Notes: generated by a model from the letters alone, not told the origin. Positions 50,710-60,974 are shown, numbered from the stretch's first letter. The stretch is DNA of 64,000 bases from Bacillota bacterium (GCA_023412665.1 JAEZCA010000057.1:47325-111324), one strand, 5' to 3'. Numbers and translations are program-made.

Positions 50710-51456
50710 ATGTTTTTTTTGCGTAAAAAGAAAAATGAGGCTGTTTTAGAGCATATGGACAGGATCCCTGTACACATAGCCGTCTTTATGGACGGAAACG
50801 GCCGGTGGGCAAAAAAAAGAGGCATGCCCAGGAGCGCGGGGCACAGGGAGGGAGCTAACACACTTAAAAGAATAGTGACGGAATGCGATGCGATAGGGAT
50901 AAAATATCTGACAGCGTACGCCTTTTCTACAGAAAACTGGAACCGGCCCAAGGATGAGGTAGATACGCTGATGTCGCTGCTGCTGGAGTTTCTGAGGAAT
51001 GCCGATAAGGAGCTGGCCGGCAAGAATGTCAGGATACTTGTAATAGGAGATACGGATAAGCTGTCTGAGGAGATACAGAAAGAAATTACCAGAGTCGTAA
51101 ACAACACATCAGCCAATACAGGCCTTAGTCTGGTGATAGCACTCAATTATGGCAGCAGATGTGAGATTGCTTCTGCTGCCGCACGTTTGGCCAGGGATGT
51201 GAAGGACGGCAGGATAAACGCTGAGGACATTGATGAGAAGCTGTTCTCAGAGTATCTTTATACGAAAGGCATACCCGACCCGGACCTGGTCATAAGACCC
51301 AGCGGAGAAAACAGACTGAGCAATTTCCTGCTGTGGCAGTCATCCTATTCCGAGTTCTGGTATTCAAATATATTATGGCCTGATTTCTCAAAGAATGACC
51401 TGCTTGAGGCAATAAGCGAGTATCAGAAGAGAAACAGGCGCTACGGAGGTTTGTGA
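50710..51456 (+). CDS. uppS: Isoprenyl transferase (undecaprenyl diphosphate synthase)
   Basis: A 248-residue cis-prenyltransferase making undecaprenyl diphosphate, the lipid carrier for cell wall synthesis. The signature FMDGNGRWAKKRGMPRSAGH near residues 25-45 includes the catalytic Asp, and RPSGENRLSNFLLWQSSYSE near 198-217 is the second family motif. ATG 50710 has GGGAGG about 6 bases upstream; the longer in-frame start at 50653 lies in the terminator tail. It precedes cdsA with close overlap of signals. Confidence 0.97.
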   Translation: MFFLRKKKNEAVLEHMDRIPVHIAVFMDGNGRWAKKRGMPRSAGHREGANTLKRIVTECDAIGIKYLTAYAFSTENWNRPKDEVDTLMSLLLEFLRNADKELAGKNVRILVIGDTDKLSEEIQKEITRVVNNTSANTGLSLVIALNYGSRCEIASAAARLARDVKDGRINAEDIDEKLFSEYLYTKGIPDPDLVIRPSGENRLSNFLLWQSSYSEFWYSNILWPDFSKNDLLEAISEYQKRNRRYGGL

Positions 51457-51458
51457 GG

Positions 51459-52286
51459 ATGAAGACCAGGGTTATCAGCGCAGCTGCGGCTATTGTGCTG
51501 TTGGCTGTTATAGTTTATCTAGGTGGGATCGCCATAGGCATTGCTGTTTCGATTCTCGCCTTTGTTGGCATCATGGAGTTTTATAAAGCGCTGTCAAAGG
51601 GTGGGTTCAAGCCCGTATACGCTTTGGGCTGCATATCTTGCCTTCCGCTTCTATATGCCGCAGTTTCAGGTATACTGCCCGAAAGGTTCCTTTTAGCTCC
51701 TGCAGATGTGGCCCTTGCGGCGGCGTTTTTTGTTTTTGTGCTCATTGTTGTTCTTTTTTGTTTGATTATGTTTTCAGACGGTAAATATGGAATAAAGGAC
51801 GTAGCAGTCACTCTTTTCGGGATAGCTTATGTGGTGTTTCCACTATCCTTTGTCACACTGACAAGGCATATGGATCACGGCTATATTTATATGTGGATGA
51901 TATTTATCGGCGCGTGGGCAACAGATACCTTTGCATATTTTACCGGCGTCACGATGGGAAGGACAAAGATAGTCCCGAAAATCAGCCCTAAGAAATCCCT
52001 TGAGGGCTGCATTGGAGGCGTTATCGGGTGTGCTGCCGTTATGACGGCATTCGGAGCATATTTCAGTAATATTCTCGGAGCGCCGGTGGTGCATTTTGCC
52101 GTGATCGGCCTGATATGCGGAGTGATATCCCAGCTTGGCGACTGGTCCGCATCAGTTGTAAAGAGGGCTGTGGGAATAAAGGATTACGGGAATATTATGC
52201 CGGGGCACGGAGGTGTGCTCGACAGGGTGGACAGTATACTTTTTACCGCGCCTGCCGTATATTTTTACATTAGTATGTTTTTCTGA
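51459..52286 (+). CDS. cdsA: Phosphatidate cytidylyltransferase
   Basis: A 275-residue membrane enzyme that makes CDP-diacylglycerol for phospholipid synthesis; pgsA in this window uses its product. About eight hydrophobic helices precede the C-terminal family signature KRAVGIKDYGNIMPGHGG and LDRVDS near residues 232-256. The ATG at 51459 has GGAGG 9 bases upstream; the GTG at 51453 is too close to it. Confidence 0.96.
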   Translation: MKTRVISAAAAIVLLAVIVYLGGIAIGIAVSILAFVGIMEFYKALSKGGFKPVYALGCISCLPLLYAAVSGILPERFLLAPADVALAAAFFVFVLIVVLFCLIMFSDGKYGIKDVAVTLFGIAYVVFPLSFVTLTRHMDHGYIYMWMIFIGAWATDTFAYFTGVTMGRTKIVPKISPKKSLEGCIGGVIGCAAVMTAFGAYFSNILGAPVVHFAVIGLICGVISQLGDWSASVVKRAVGIKDYGNIMPGHGGVLDRVDSILFTAPAVYFYISMFF

Positions 52287-52299
52287 GAAGGAGCTATAG

Positions 52300-53448
52300 A
52301 TGGCAACAAATATTGCAATATTGGGTTCTACGGGCTCTATTGGAGTACAGACCCTTGAGGCTGCTCAAAATCTTGGCATCAGAGTCAGCGCTCTGACCGC
52401 GAATAAAAATATTGATTTGCTGGTTGAGCAGGCCAAAGCTTTTAAACCGCTGCTGGTCTCGATAGCAGAGCAGAGCCTTGCCTCCGAGCTTGTAAACAGA
52501 CTCAGGGGCACAGGGATAGAAGTCTATTGCGGGGATGACGGAATGAAGACCGCCGTCGAAGTCGAGGGCGTGGACACTGTAGTAACGTCGATCGTAGGAA
52601 TAGCTGGGCTGGTACCGACCCTCCATGCAATACGAAAAGGCAGGAATATAGCTCTGGCCAACAAGGAAACGCTTGTTACGGCCGGCGAGATCGTCATGTC
52701 TGAGGCGGAACGCAACGAGGTCACGGTCTTTCCTATCGACAGTGAGCATTCTGCCATATATCAATGCCTGGCGGGCAATAGGAGGCAGGATGTGGACAGA
52801 CTTATACTGACTGCATCCGGCGGGCCGTTCAGGGGAAAAAAGTATGAAGATCTAAAGAATGTGACTCTTGCTCAAGCGCTGAAACACCCCAACTGGAGTA
52901 TGGGCAGCAAGATAACGATAGACTCCGCAACTATGATGAACAAAGGCCTGGAGGTAATAGAAGCAAGGTGGCTGTTCGGCTTCATGCCTGACAGGATCAA
53001 GGTTGTCGTCCATCCACAGAGCATCATACACTCAATGGTAGAGTATAAGGATGGATCCGTGATAGGACAGCTTGGTTCTCCGGATATGAGGATCCCCATA
53101 CAGCTTGCGCTGACCTGGCCTGAAAGGGCGGAAAATTCCTTTTCTAAGCTGGATCTGCTCAAGTGCGGCATTCTGACCTTCGAGGAGCCTGACATAGATA
53201 CGTTCAGATGCCTCGGGCTGGCTTTTGACGCACTGAAGGAGGGAGGCACCATGCCTGCAGCGATGAATGGAGCAAACGAAGCTGCTGTAGCCCTCTTCAT
53301 GGAGGAGAAAATCGGTTTTAGTGACATTCCCAGGCTGATAGAAAATGCAATGCTTGCTCATAATGTGAATACAATGGCAAGTCTGAATGATATAATAGAA
53401 GTAGACAAATGGGCAAGAAGGATGGTTGGAGGTAGCGTATGTATCTGA
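52300..53448 (+). CDS. dxr: 1-deoxy-D-xylulose 5-phosphate reductoisomerase
   Basis: A 382-residue NADPH enzyme of the MEP isoprenoid pathway. It opens with the nucleotide loop ILGSTGSIGVQTLEAAQNL. Further family segments are GNRRQDVDRLILTASGGPFRG, HPNWSMGSKITIDSATMMNKGLEVIEA with the substrate- and metal-binding residues, and VVHPQSIIHSMVEYKDGS. AAGGAG lies before the ATG, and its end overlaps rseP by 10 bases. ispG of the same pathway is two genes on, so the wall-lipid precursor route is clustered here. Confidence 0.98.
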   Translation: MATNIAILGSTGSIGVQTLEAAQNLGIRVSALTANKNIDLLVEQAKAFKPLLVSIAEQSLASELVNRLRGTGIEVYCGDDGMKTAVEVEGVDTVVTSIVGIAGLVPTLHAIRKGRNIALANKETLVTAGEIVMSEAERNEVTVFPIDSEHSAIYQCLAGNRRQDVDRLILTASGGPFRGKKYEDLKNVTLAQALKHPNWSMGSKITIDSATMMNKGLEVIEARWLFGFMPDRIKVVVHPQSIIHSMVEYKDGSVIGQLGSPDMRIPIQLALTWPERAENSFSKLDLLKCGILTFEEPDIDTFRCLGLAFDALKEGGTMPAAMNGANEAAVALFMEEKIGFSDIPRLIENAMLAHNVNTMASLNDIIEVDKWARRMVGGSVCI

Positions 53449-54728
53449 TCCTTGCGATACTGGCTTTTAACATAATCGTCATAGTGCATGAACTCGGACA
53501 TTTCATAACGGCTAGGAAGATGGGCATTAAGGTCCTGGAGTTTTCTCTTTTTATCGGACCAAAGATATTCAGCTTTGAAAAAGGCGGTACAACATATTCG
53601 CTGAGGCTTTTTCCTGTTATGGCTTATGTGAAGATGCTCGGAGAGGAAGAGGAATCCGACAGCGAACAGGCCTTTAACAACAAGCCCAAATACGCCCGAG
53701 CATTGACTGCCATCGGCGGGCCTTTTGCAAACCTGCTTCTGGCAGCGGTACTGCTGACGGCTTATTTTTCAATACAGGGCTATTATACAATGGAAATAGG
53801 ACAGGTCGTTGAAAACTCGCCTGCCGCCCTGGCAGGCATTCAAAAGGGTGATAAAATATTATCCTACGATGGCAAAAGGACGTATATCCTTGAAGATGTC
53901 ATACAATTCCTTTATGTTTCAAAGGGCGAACCGGCGATAGTTGAGATTGAAAGAGACGGGGGCACGTTCAAAAAGGAATTGAAGCCGGTAAGACACCCTG
54001 AGGCAATGGAACCTAAAATCGGGGTATCACTTTCCCCGGAAATAGCTGATTCCAATGTCATAAAGGAGCTGTCGCCAGGCATGCCTGCCGAGCAGATGGG
54101 TCTACAGGCGGGCGACAGGATAGTGGAAATCAACGGCGCCCCGGTGGACAGCGGCGACAGGCTGGTCGAGCTTGTCAAAGCGAATGGGATTAAAGAGCTC
54201 GAAATAAAGGCCATAAGAGACGGGGCGGAAGTAAGTGTAACTTTGAAGCCTGTCGAAGTAAAGACGGAGGAATCGTACGACATCGGTCTGAAGTTCATTC
54301 CGGCCAGGGGAAACATAATTGAGTCCTTCGGCCAGGCTGCGTCTTTTACCTATTCAATAGTCAGAAGCGTTTTTTACAGTCCGGGATGGCTTTTTACCGG
54401 CAAGGCGAAGGTATCTGATATGATGGGGCCCATAGGCATGGTCAGTACCATAACTACAACGGTAAGGCAGGCTCCGGACGTTGGTCAGATGCTTGTTTAC
54501 CTGATGTATATAACAGGTCTGCTGAGTGTGGCTATAGGTGCTACGAACCTGATACCATTCCCGATGCTGGACGGCGGCCGGCTGCTTCTGATAGCGGTGG
54601 AGGCTGTCAGAGGGAAGCCTCTCAGCCAGGAAAAGGAGTCCTATATATCCATAGTCGGGTTTGTTCTGATCATTCTGCTGGGGATATATATAGCCTACAA
54701 TGATATATTGAAGTTAGCGGCCGGTTAG
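53439..54728 (+). CDS. rseP: Site-2 protease RseP (M50 intramembrane metalloprotease)
   Basis: A 429-residue membrane protease that cuts membrane-bound regulators such as anti-sigma factors. The zinc motif HELGH is at about residues 18-22 in the first helix, and the third ligand region NLIPFPMLDGGRL is near 368. Two PDZ-like segments lie between (about 120-200 with SPAALAGIQKGDKIL, and 210-290 with MPAEQMGLQAGDRI). Four or so membrane helices are present. It starts inside the dxr end, so the two are coupled. Confidence 0.95.
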   Translation: MYLILAILAFNIIVIVHELGHFITARKMGIKVLEFSLFIGPKIFSFEKGGTTYSLRLFPVMAYVKMLGEEEESDSEQAFNNKPKYARALTAIGGPFANLLLAAVLLTAYFSIQGYYTMEIGQVVENSPAALAGIQKGDKILSYDGKRTYILEDVIQFLYVSKGEPAIVEIERDGGTFKKELKPVRHPEAMEPKIGVSLSPEIADSNVIKELSPGMPAEQMGLQAGDRIVEINGAPVDSGDRLVELVKANGIKELEIKAIRDGAEVSVTLKPVEVKTEESYDIGLKFIPARGNIIESFGQAASFTYSIVRSVFYSPGWLFTGKAKVSDMMGPIGMVSTITTTVRQAPDVGQMLVYLMYITGLLSVAIGATNLIPFPMLDGGRLLLIAVEAVRGKPLSQEKESYISIVGFVLIILLGIYIAYNDILKLAAG

Positions 54729-54763
54729 CGCTTAGATATTAACCAATACGGGAGTTGAGTATT

Positions 54764-55831
54764 TTGGAGCAATATATACAAAGAAAAAAGACCAGAAAGC
54801 TGCGTGTCGGCGATATCCATATCGGAGGCGACGCGCCTGTGACAGTACAATCGATGACCAATACCGACACCAGGGATGTAAATGCTACAGTCGGACAGAT
54901 AAAGCGACTAGAGGAAGCGGGGTGCGATATCGTCAGGGTGGCTGTGCCTGATGCTGAAGCCGCCGGTGCAGTGAGGGAGATAAAGAAAGCTGTCAGGATA
55001 CCTCTGGTTGCTGATATACACTTCGACTACAGGCTTGCCCTGGCCTGTATGGAAAACGGCGCGGACAAGATCCGCCTGAACCCCGGAAATATCGGAGGCC
55101 CCGATAAAGTGAAAAAAGTAGTTGAAATGGCAAAAGCCAGAGGGATACCGATCAGGATCGGAGTCAATTCTGGCTCCATAGAAAAGCAGATATTAGCCAA
55201 ATATGGCGGTGTGACACCGGAAGGAATGGTGGAAAGCGCCATGGGGCATGCGGTATTACTCGAAGAGCTTGAGTTTTTTGATATAGCCATATCGCTGAAG
55301 GCTTCAAGCGTGCCTATGACCATCGAGGCATACAGGCGGATGTCGCAGAGGACTGATTACCCCCTCCATATCGGAGTTACCGAGGCGGGAACTCTTTTTG
55401 CCGGAACCGTCAAATCCGCGGCAGGACTTGGATGCCTGCTGGCAGAGGGTATCGGTGACACGCTGAGGGTATCGTTGACCGGTGACCCTGTGCAGGAAGT
55501 AAAGGTCGGCATCGAGCTTCTGAAAGCCATGGGACTGCGTAAGGCGGGCATAGAGTTTGTATCATGCCCAACCTGCGGCAGGACCAGGATAGACCTGATA
55601 AAGATAGCAAATGAAGTGGAAAAGCGGCTGGAGGGCTGTGACAAGCATATAAAGGTCGCGGTGATGGGCTGCGCTGTAAACGGACCCGGAGAAGCCAGGG
55701 AGGCTGATATAGGCATCGCCGGAGGAGACGGGGAAGCCCTTTTATTCAAGAAGGGTGAAATAGTCCGAAAAATACCGCAGGACAGGATAGTGGACGAGCT
55801 GCTGATGGAAATTGAAAGACTGCAAGATTGA
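54764..55831 (+). CDS. ispG: 4-hydroxy-3-methylbut-2-enyl diphosphate synthase
   Basis: A 355-residue [4Fe-4S] enzyme of the MEP pathway (also GcpE). The N-terminal TIM-barrel part has VTVQSMTNTDTRD and VADIHFDYRLAL. The cluster Cys are in CPTCGR near residue 269 and MGCAVNGPGEA near 304. The TTG at 54764 is preferred because GGGAG lies 9 bases upstream; a TTG at 54755 is directly next to that site. Confidence 0.97.
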   Translation: MEQYIQRKKTRKLRVGDIHIGGDAPVTVQSMTNTDTRDVNATVGQIKRLEEAGCDIVRVAVPDAEAAGAVREIKKAVRIPLVADIHFDYRLALACMENGADKIRLNPGNIGGPDKVKKVVEMAKARGIPIRIGVNSGSIEKQILAKYGGVTPEGMVESAMGHAVLLEELEFFDIAISLKASSVPMTIEAYRRMSQRTDYPLHIGVTEAGTLFAGTVKSAAGLGCLLAEGIGDTLRVSLTGDPVQEVKVGIELLKAMGLRKAGIEFVSCPTCGRTRIDLIKIANEVEKRLEGCDKHIKVAVMGCAVNGPGEAREADIGIAGGDGEALLFKKGEIVRKIPQDRIVDELLMEIERLQD

Positions 55832-55905
55832 ATTTTACTATATAGATAAACATACGGGATTAGATGATAAGACAGAGATAATATACAAAAGGGGATCAAA
55901 TCAGT

Positions 55906-58900
55906 ATGTCTGAATCGGCAATAAATAAGAGCTTTGTTGAGACTTTTCCGGATGTAGAGCTCGATGCTGATATCCGGGAGTTTTTCAGCGAAGTTAAAAT
56001 AGTAAGCCTCAGAGCTTTGAAGAAAACTGGAAAACTGGCTGTAAAAGCCAAAGCAAAGGATCTGATACCCGCTGCGGCAGTCGAAAGGGTGCAGTCTGCA
56101 CTGTCACAGGCGTTTTCCATGGATGTGGAGATCAGTCTCAGCTTTGAAACAGATCGTTCGTTATGTGAACTTATAGAAGCATACAAAGAAAGCATTATTT
56201 ATACAGTCAACTCGAAAATTGCGCTCAGCAAGGGCATTCTCAACGGATGCAGCCTTCAACTGGAGGGAGATGTGATAAATGTAATGCTCTCCACAAAAGG
56301 CGAGGCCATTCTGAAATCACAAGGCTGCGACAAGCTTATTGAAGAGATGGTGGAACGCTCCTTTGGCGAAAGGGTCAGGGTAGTTTTCTGCGACCGCAGG
56401 CTTGATGAGCAGTTCAAGAAGAAATACAACGAATTTAAGGAAAATGAAGAGGCGCGTATAAATGATATTCTCGATGTCGAGGAGAAGGCTCAGTCCAACG
56501 GCTCAGCAAAGCGCAAAAGGAAAAAGGAAACCGACAGCAGCGACTCCCGGATCCTTGAGATAATCATGGGAAAGAATTTCAGCGACAGCCTTATGAAGAT
56601 GAGTGAGGTAACGCAGGATTCGGGAAAGGTCGCAATCTGTGGAGATATATCAAATGTCGCGTTTAAGGAGATACGGGGAAACCGTTTCATTTGTACCTTT
56701 GACATAACGGATTACACCTGTTCCCTTACGATAAAGCTGTTCGTGCAGAAGGATGATTACGACCTGAGGGCCGAACAGATAAAGGAAGGCCTCTTCATGA
56801 AGGTGAGGGGCGAGGCCCAGTTTGACAAGTATTCAAAGGAATTGGCTATTATGGCCACCGACATAATCGAGCTTGAAAAGGAAGTCAAGACCGATAATGC
56901 AGAGGTCAAAAGAGTCGAACTGCACCTGCACACCCAGATGAGCGCCATGGACGCGATAACGCCGGCGGCAGTTCTGGTGGAGCGCGCTGCCAAATGGGGA
57001 CACAAGGCCATCGCCATTACAGACCATGGTGTGGTGCAGTCATATCCGGAAGCCTACGGTGCCGGTAAAAAGAACAAAATAAAGATAATTTACGGGGTAG
57101 AATGCTATCTGATCAATGATGAGGCTCCAACTGTGCTGAGTATGAACGGAACCGACGGCACCTTGCCTCTGGACGGCGGTTTTGTGGTATTTGACATTGA
57201 AACCACCGGCTTATATCCCGCAAAGGACAGGATCACTGAAATAGGTGCCGTAAAGGTTGAAAACGGCAAAATATCCGACAAATTCAGTACCTTTGTCAAT
57301 CCCGGCATGCCTATTCCCGAGTTCATTACCAAGCTGACGGGCATTACCGATGAAATGGTTGCCGACGCACCGGATACAAACGCTGCGTTGGAAAGCTTCA
57401 TTGAGTTTACAGGCGGTCTTCCTGTGGTAGCCCATAATGCATCCTTTGATACGGGGTTTATAAAGCATCATGCACGGCTGAACAACAAGATATTCAACAA
57501 TACCATACTTGACACACTGCAGCTCAGCCGGTATCTGTTCCCTGAACTGAGCAAGCACAAGCTCGATGCTGTAGCAAAGCATCTCGGGATAAGACTGGAC
57601 AACCATCATAGGGCGGTGAACGACGCTCAGGCAACAGCAGAGATATTTGCAAAGTGCCTTGAACTGGTCGCAGAGAAAGGAGCCAGAAAGGTTGAGGACA
57701 TCGACAGGGTATTATCAGGCCATTTCGATTTTAAGAAGGCGGAATCCTACCATGCGATACTTCTGGTCAAGAATCTCACCGGACTGAAGAATCTATATAA
57801 AATAATATCGGAGTCACATCTTAATTATTTCTATAAAAAGCCGAGAGTGCCCAAAAGCCTGCTGATGAAGTACCGTGACGGGCTGATACTGGGAAGTGCC
57901 TGCGAGGCGGGAGAGCTGTTCCGGGCCGTTGTGGACGGGAAGAACAGCAGCGAAATCGAAAAAATAGCGGCATTTTATGATTATCTGGAGATACAGCCGC
58001 TGGGAAACAATGAATTCCTCGTGGCGAGCGGCAAGGTGCCGGATCATGAACAGCTTAAGGAACTGAACAAAAAAATCGTGAGTCTGGGAGAAAAGCTTAA
58101 GAAGCCTGTTGTTGCCACCTGTGATGTTCACTTTATGGAGCCGAGGGACGAGGTTTTCAGACGCATACTCATGTCCGGCCAGGGATACTCGGATGCCGAC
58201 AGACAGGCTCCGCTATACTTCAGGACCACTGATGAAATGCTGGGCGAATTCACCTATCTCGGAAATGATAAAGCCTTTGAGGTAGTGGTCACAAATACCA
58301 ATATGATAGCGGACATGGTGGAGGAGGTCATTCCCATACCTTTGGGAACATATCCGCCCAAAATAGACGGAGCAGAGCAGGAAATAGAGAAGCTTGCATA
58401 TGAGAAGGCTTATGAGGTATATGGCGACCCGCTGCCGGAGATAGTATCAAAAAGACTTGAGAGAGAACTTACTTCAATCATCAAAAACGGCTTTGCCGTT
58501 ATGTATGTCATTGCCCAGAAGCTTGTCAAAAAGTCGAATGACGACGGGTATATAGTAGGGTCGAGGGGATCTGTCGGCTCATCCTTTGCAGCTACGATGA
58601 CAGGAATAACCGAAGTCAACCCGCTGCCGCCGCATTATATCTGCAAAAAATGCAAGCATTCGGATTTCATTACGGACGGTTCTGTGGGATCGGGCTTTGA
58701 CCTGCCGCCGAAGAACTGCCCTAAATGCAGCGAGCCTATGAGGGGCGACGGACATGACATACCCTTCGAGACCTTCCTCGGCTTTGACGGAGACAAAGCT
58801 CCTGATATCGACTTGAACTTTTCGGGAGAATATCAAGCACAGGCTCATAAATATACAGAAGTGCTTTTTGGGAAGGGCCATGTGTTCAGGGCCGGTACGA

Positions 58901-60222
58901 TTGCGTCCGTAGCAGATAAGACTGCATACGGCTTTGTTAAAAAGTATCTGGATGAAAAAGGCATAGTGACGACCAATGCGGAAATAAACAGGCTGGTGAA
59001 GGGCTGCACCGGCATAAAACGAACCACCGGCCAGCACCCGGGAGGTATAATAGTAATACCCCAGGACAATGATGTGCACGATTTCTCGCCGATACAAAGG
59101 CCGGCTGATGATACGGATTCTGATATCATTACTACGCATTTTGATTTCCATTCATTGCACGATACTATATTAAAGCTTGATATACTCGGCCACGACGACC
59201 CTACTATGATCAAAATGCTGTGTGATCTGACAGGGATAGATATCTATGACGTACCGGTGAATGATGAGAAGGTAATGCAGCTTTACCTGACGACTGAGCC
59301 GCTGGGAGTAAAGCCGGAGGATATCAACAGCGAAGTCGGGACCTTTGCACTGCCTGAGTTCGGCACCAAATTTGTCAGGCAGATGCTGCTTGATACAAAG
59401 CCGAAGACCTTCTCCGACCTGCTGCAGATAAGCGGCCTTTCTCACGGAACGGACGTGTGGCTCAACAATGCCCAGGACCTTGTCAGGAATAATGTGTGTA
59501 CGATTTCGGAGGTCATCGGTACCAGAGACAATATCATGGTATATCTTATGTATCAGGGACTGCCGCCAAAGAGCTCCTTTAAAATAATGGAGGATGTCAG
59601 GAAGGGAAAAGGGCTGAAGCCTGAATACGAAGAGGAAATGAAAGTTCACGGCGTGCCGGACTGGTATATCGAATCCTGTAAAAAGATCAAGTACATGTTC
59701 CCCAAGGCCCATGCTGCGGCATATGTGCTGACTGCCATGAGGATAGGCTGGTTCAAGGTCTATCATCCGCTGGCATTTTATGCGACGTATTTTACAGTCA
59801 GGGCGGATGAATTTGACGCAACTACCATGGCCAACGGCAGGGAAAATGTGCGCAGGAGGATATCCGAGCACGAAAAAATGGGCAATAACATGACTGCAAA
59901 GGATAAAAACATACTGACTATATTGGAAGTGGCCAATGAAATGTATTCCAGAGGGATGAATTTCCTGAAGGTTGATCTGTATGAATCGGATGCCGTAAAA
60001 TTCAAGATCCACGGAAACGGTCTCAGGCCGCCGCTGAATTCACTCCAGGGACTTGGTACAAATGCAGCCAGGGCAATAATTGAAGCCCGTAGCCAGGGCG
60101 AGTTTGTTTCGATTGAGGATCTGAAGCTAAGGGCCAAGGTCAGTAAGACTGTTATTGAGATACTGCAGCAGAACGGCTGCCTCGACGGCATACCCGAAAG
60201 CAGCCAGATGAGTTTGTTTTAA
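55906..60222 (+). CDS. polC: DNA polymerase III PolC-type
   Basis: The 1438-residue main replicative polymerase of low-GC Gram-positives. Order: N-terminal domain (1-220), OB fold (about 240-330), PHP domain start HLHTQMSAMDAITPA near 345 and resuming near 600, an inserted 3'-5' exonuclease with FVVFDIETTGLY near 426, a zinc finger with CKKC...CPKC near 915-945, palm with the catalytic Asp pair in APDIDLNFSGEYQ near 965, and fingers/thumb to the C-terminus ending SQMSLF. AAAGGGG lies upstream. Together with DnaE at 16393 it gives the two-polymerase replisome. Confidence 0.98.
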   Translation: MSESAINKSFVETFPDVELDADIREFFSEVKIVSLRALKKTGKLAVKAKAKDLIPAAAVERVQSALSQAFSMDVEISLSFETDRSLCELIEAYKESIIYTVNSKIALSKGILNGCSLQLEGDVINVMLSTKGEAILKSQGCDKLIEEMVERSFGERVRVVFCDRRLDEQFKKKYNEFKENEEARINDILDVEEKAQSNGSAKRKRKKETDSSDSRILEIIMGKNFSDSLMKMSEVTQDSGKVAICGDISNVAFKEIRGNRFICTFDITDYTCSLTIKLFVQKDDYDLRAEQIKEGLFMKVRGEAQFDKYSKELAIMATDIIELEKEVKTDNAEVKRVELHLHTQMSAMDAITPAAVLVERAAKWGHKAIAITDHGVVQSYPEAYGAGKKNKIKIIYGVECYLINDEAPTVLSMNGTDGTLPLDGGFVVFDIETTGLYPAKDRITEIGAVKVENGKISDKFSTFVNPGMPIPEFITKLTGITDEMVADAPDTNAALESFIEFTGGLPVVAHNASFDTGFIKHHARLNNKIFNNTILDTLQLSRYLFPELSKHKLDAVAKHLGIRLDNHHRAVNDAQATAEIFAKCLELVAEKGARKVEDIDRVLSGHFDFKKAESYHAILLVKNLTGLKNLYKIISESHLNYFYKKPRVPKSLLMKYRDGLILGSACEAGELFRAVVDGKNSSEIEKIAAFYDYLEIQPLGNNEFLVASGKVPDHEQLKELNKKIVSLGEKLKKPVVATCDVHFMEPRDEVFRRILMSGQGYSDADRQAPLYFRTTDEMLGEFTYLGNDKAFEVVVTNTNMIADMVEEVIPIPLGTYPPKIDGAEQEIEKLAYEKAYEVYGDPLPEIVSKRLERELTSIIKNGFAVMYVIAQKLVKKSNDDGYIVGSRGSVGSSFAATMTGITEVNPLPPHYICKKCKHSDFITDGSVGSGFDLPPKNCPKCSEPMRGDGHDIPFETFLGFDGDKAPDIDLNFSGEYQAQAHKYTEVLFGKGHVFRAGTIASVADKTAYGFVKKYLDEKGIVTTNAEINRLVKGCTGIKRTTGQHPGGIIVIPQDNDVHDFSPIQRPADDTDSDIITTHFDFHSLHDTILKLDILGHDDPTMIKMLCDLTGIDIYDVPVNDEKVMQLYLTTEPLGVKPEDINSEVGTFALPEFGTKFVRQMLLDTKPKTFSDLLQISGLSHGTDVWLNNAQDLVRNNVCTISEVIGTRDNIMVYLMYQGLPPKSSFKIMEDVRKGKGLKPEYEEEMKVHGVPDWYIESCKKIKYMFPKAHAAAYVLTAMRIGWFKVYHPLAFYATYFTVRADEFDATTMANGRENVRRRISEHEKMGNNMTAKDKNILTILEVANEMYSRGMNFLKVDLYESDAVKFKIHGNGLRPPLNSLQGLGTNAARAIIEARSQGEFVSIEDLKLRAKVSKTVIEILQQNGCLDGIPESSQMSLF

Positions 60223-60377
60223 CCTGGTTAATTAAAATCGGTTCAATCGTCAGGGCTTGGTTTGCAGAATAAACATGATCTCCACAAGCAAGCCCTGCCG
60301 ATTTCTGATCAGCGGGTGAAAAGACCGATGGCACTGCACATTCTTTTGCGGAAAATTTGAATAAAACAAATAAATGA

Positions 60378-60406
60378 TTGATAATTGCGGATAATAGTGC
60401 TATAAT
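60378..60406 (+). promoter_or_regulatory. Sigma-A promoter of the rimP-nusA-infB operon
   Basis: TTGATA (60378-60383), 17 bases, TATAAT (60401-60406). Upstream, in the 290-base gap after polC, a 9-bp inverted repeat (CAGGGCTTG 60251, CAAGCCCTG 60289) with a 29-base loop is visible and may end polC transcripts. Confidence 0.8.
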
Positions 60407-60438
60407 ATTTTTTGGACTAATCATATCGTTTTTATGGA

Positions 60439-60470
60439 AAAGAGTGGGCCGAACCCACTCTTTGTCTTTA
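60439..60470 (+). terminator. Terminator-like hairpin in the rimP leader
   Basis: A 10-bp perfect stem (AAAGAGTGGG, loop CCGAA, CCCACTCTTT) with a T-rich tail (TTTGTCTTT) lies about 30 bases after the promoter and 43 bases before rimP. A similar hairpin precedes rimP-nusA in other Bacillota as I recall, so it may attenuate the operon, perhaps in response to NusA. Confidence 0.65.
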
Positions 60471-60512
60471 GATATGGGTCGTAAGTCCGGTCAAAAGGAA
60501 TGGAGATGTGAA

Positions 60513-60974
60513 ATGGCAAAGAAAAAGGTTGAAGAAATCGTGGAAGAACTGGCCCAACCCGTTATAGAAGCGTTGTCCTTTGAGCTTGTGGATGTTGAAT
60601 ATCTTAAGGAAGGCGCAAACTGGTACCTGAGAGTCTATATCGACAAGCAGGGCGGCATCACGATAGATGATTGCCAGATTACGAGCGAGAAATTAAGTGA
60701 TCTGCTGGATCAAAAGGATCCAATCAAGCAGAGCTACATACTGGAGGTCTCTTCACCCGGCGAACGACCGCTGAAAAAGCAGCGTGACTATGAACGCTTC
60801 AAGGGGGAATTCGTTGAAGTAAAGCTTTATCAGCCATTGAACGGAAAAAAGGTATATGAGGGCGAATTGCTCGGCCTGGCTGGAGATATAGTGGAAATAA
60901 AGACCGAGGAAGGAGTCACCATGGGCTTTGACAGGAAGGATACAGCCCTTGTCAGACGGATAATACGGTTTTGA
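60513..60974 (+). CDS. rimP: Ribosome maturation factor RimP
   Basis: A 153-residue protein needed for 30S subunit maturation. Segments VEEIVEELAQPVIEALSFEL, LRVYIDKQGGITIDDC and LEVSSPGERPLKKQRDYERF match the family, with a C-terminal SH3-like domain (about 85-153). The ATG at 60513 has a GGAGATG site just upstream; earlier in-frame codons lie in the leader hairpin. First gene of the rimP-nusA-ylxR-ylxQ-infB operon. Confidence 0.96.
   Translation: MAKKKVEEIVEELAQPVIEALSFELVDVEYLKEGANWYLRVYIDKQGGITIDDCQITSEKLSDLLDQKDPIKQSYILEVSSPGERPLKKQRDYERFKGEFVEVKLYQPLNGKKVYEGELLGLAGDIVEIKTEEGVTMGFDRKDTALVRRIIRF

Noticed and set aside
59170..60012. Long minus-strand frame of 280 codons
   Set aside because: It lies wholly within polC, whose domains are unmistakable on the plus strand, and has no ribosome site.
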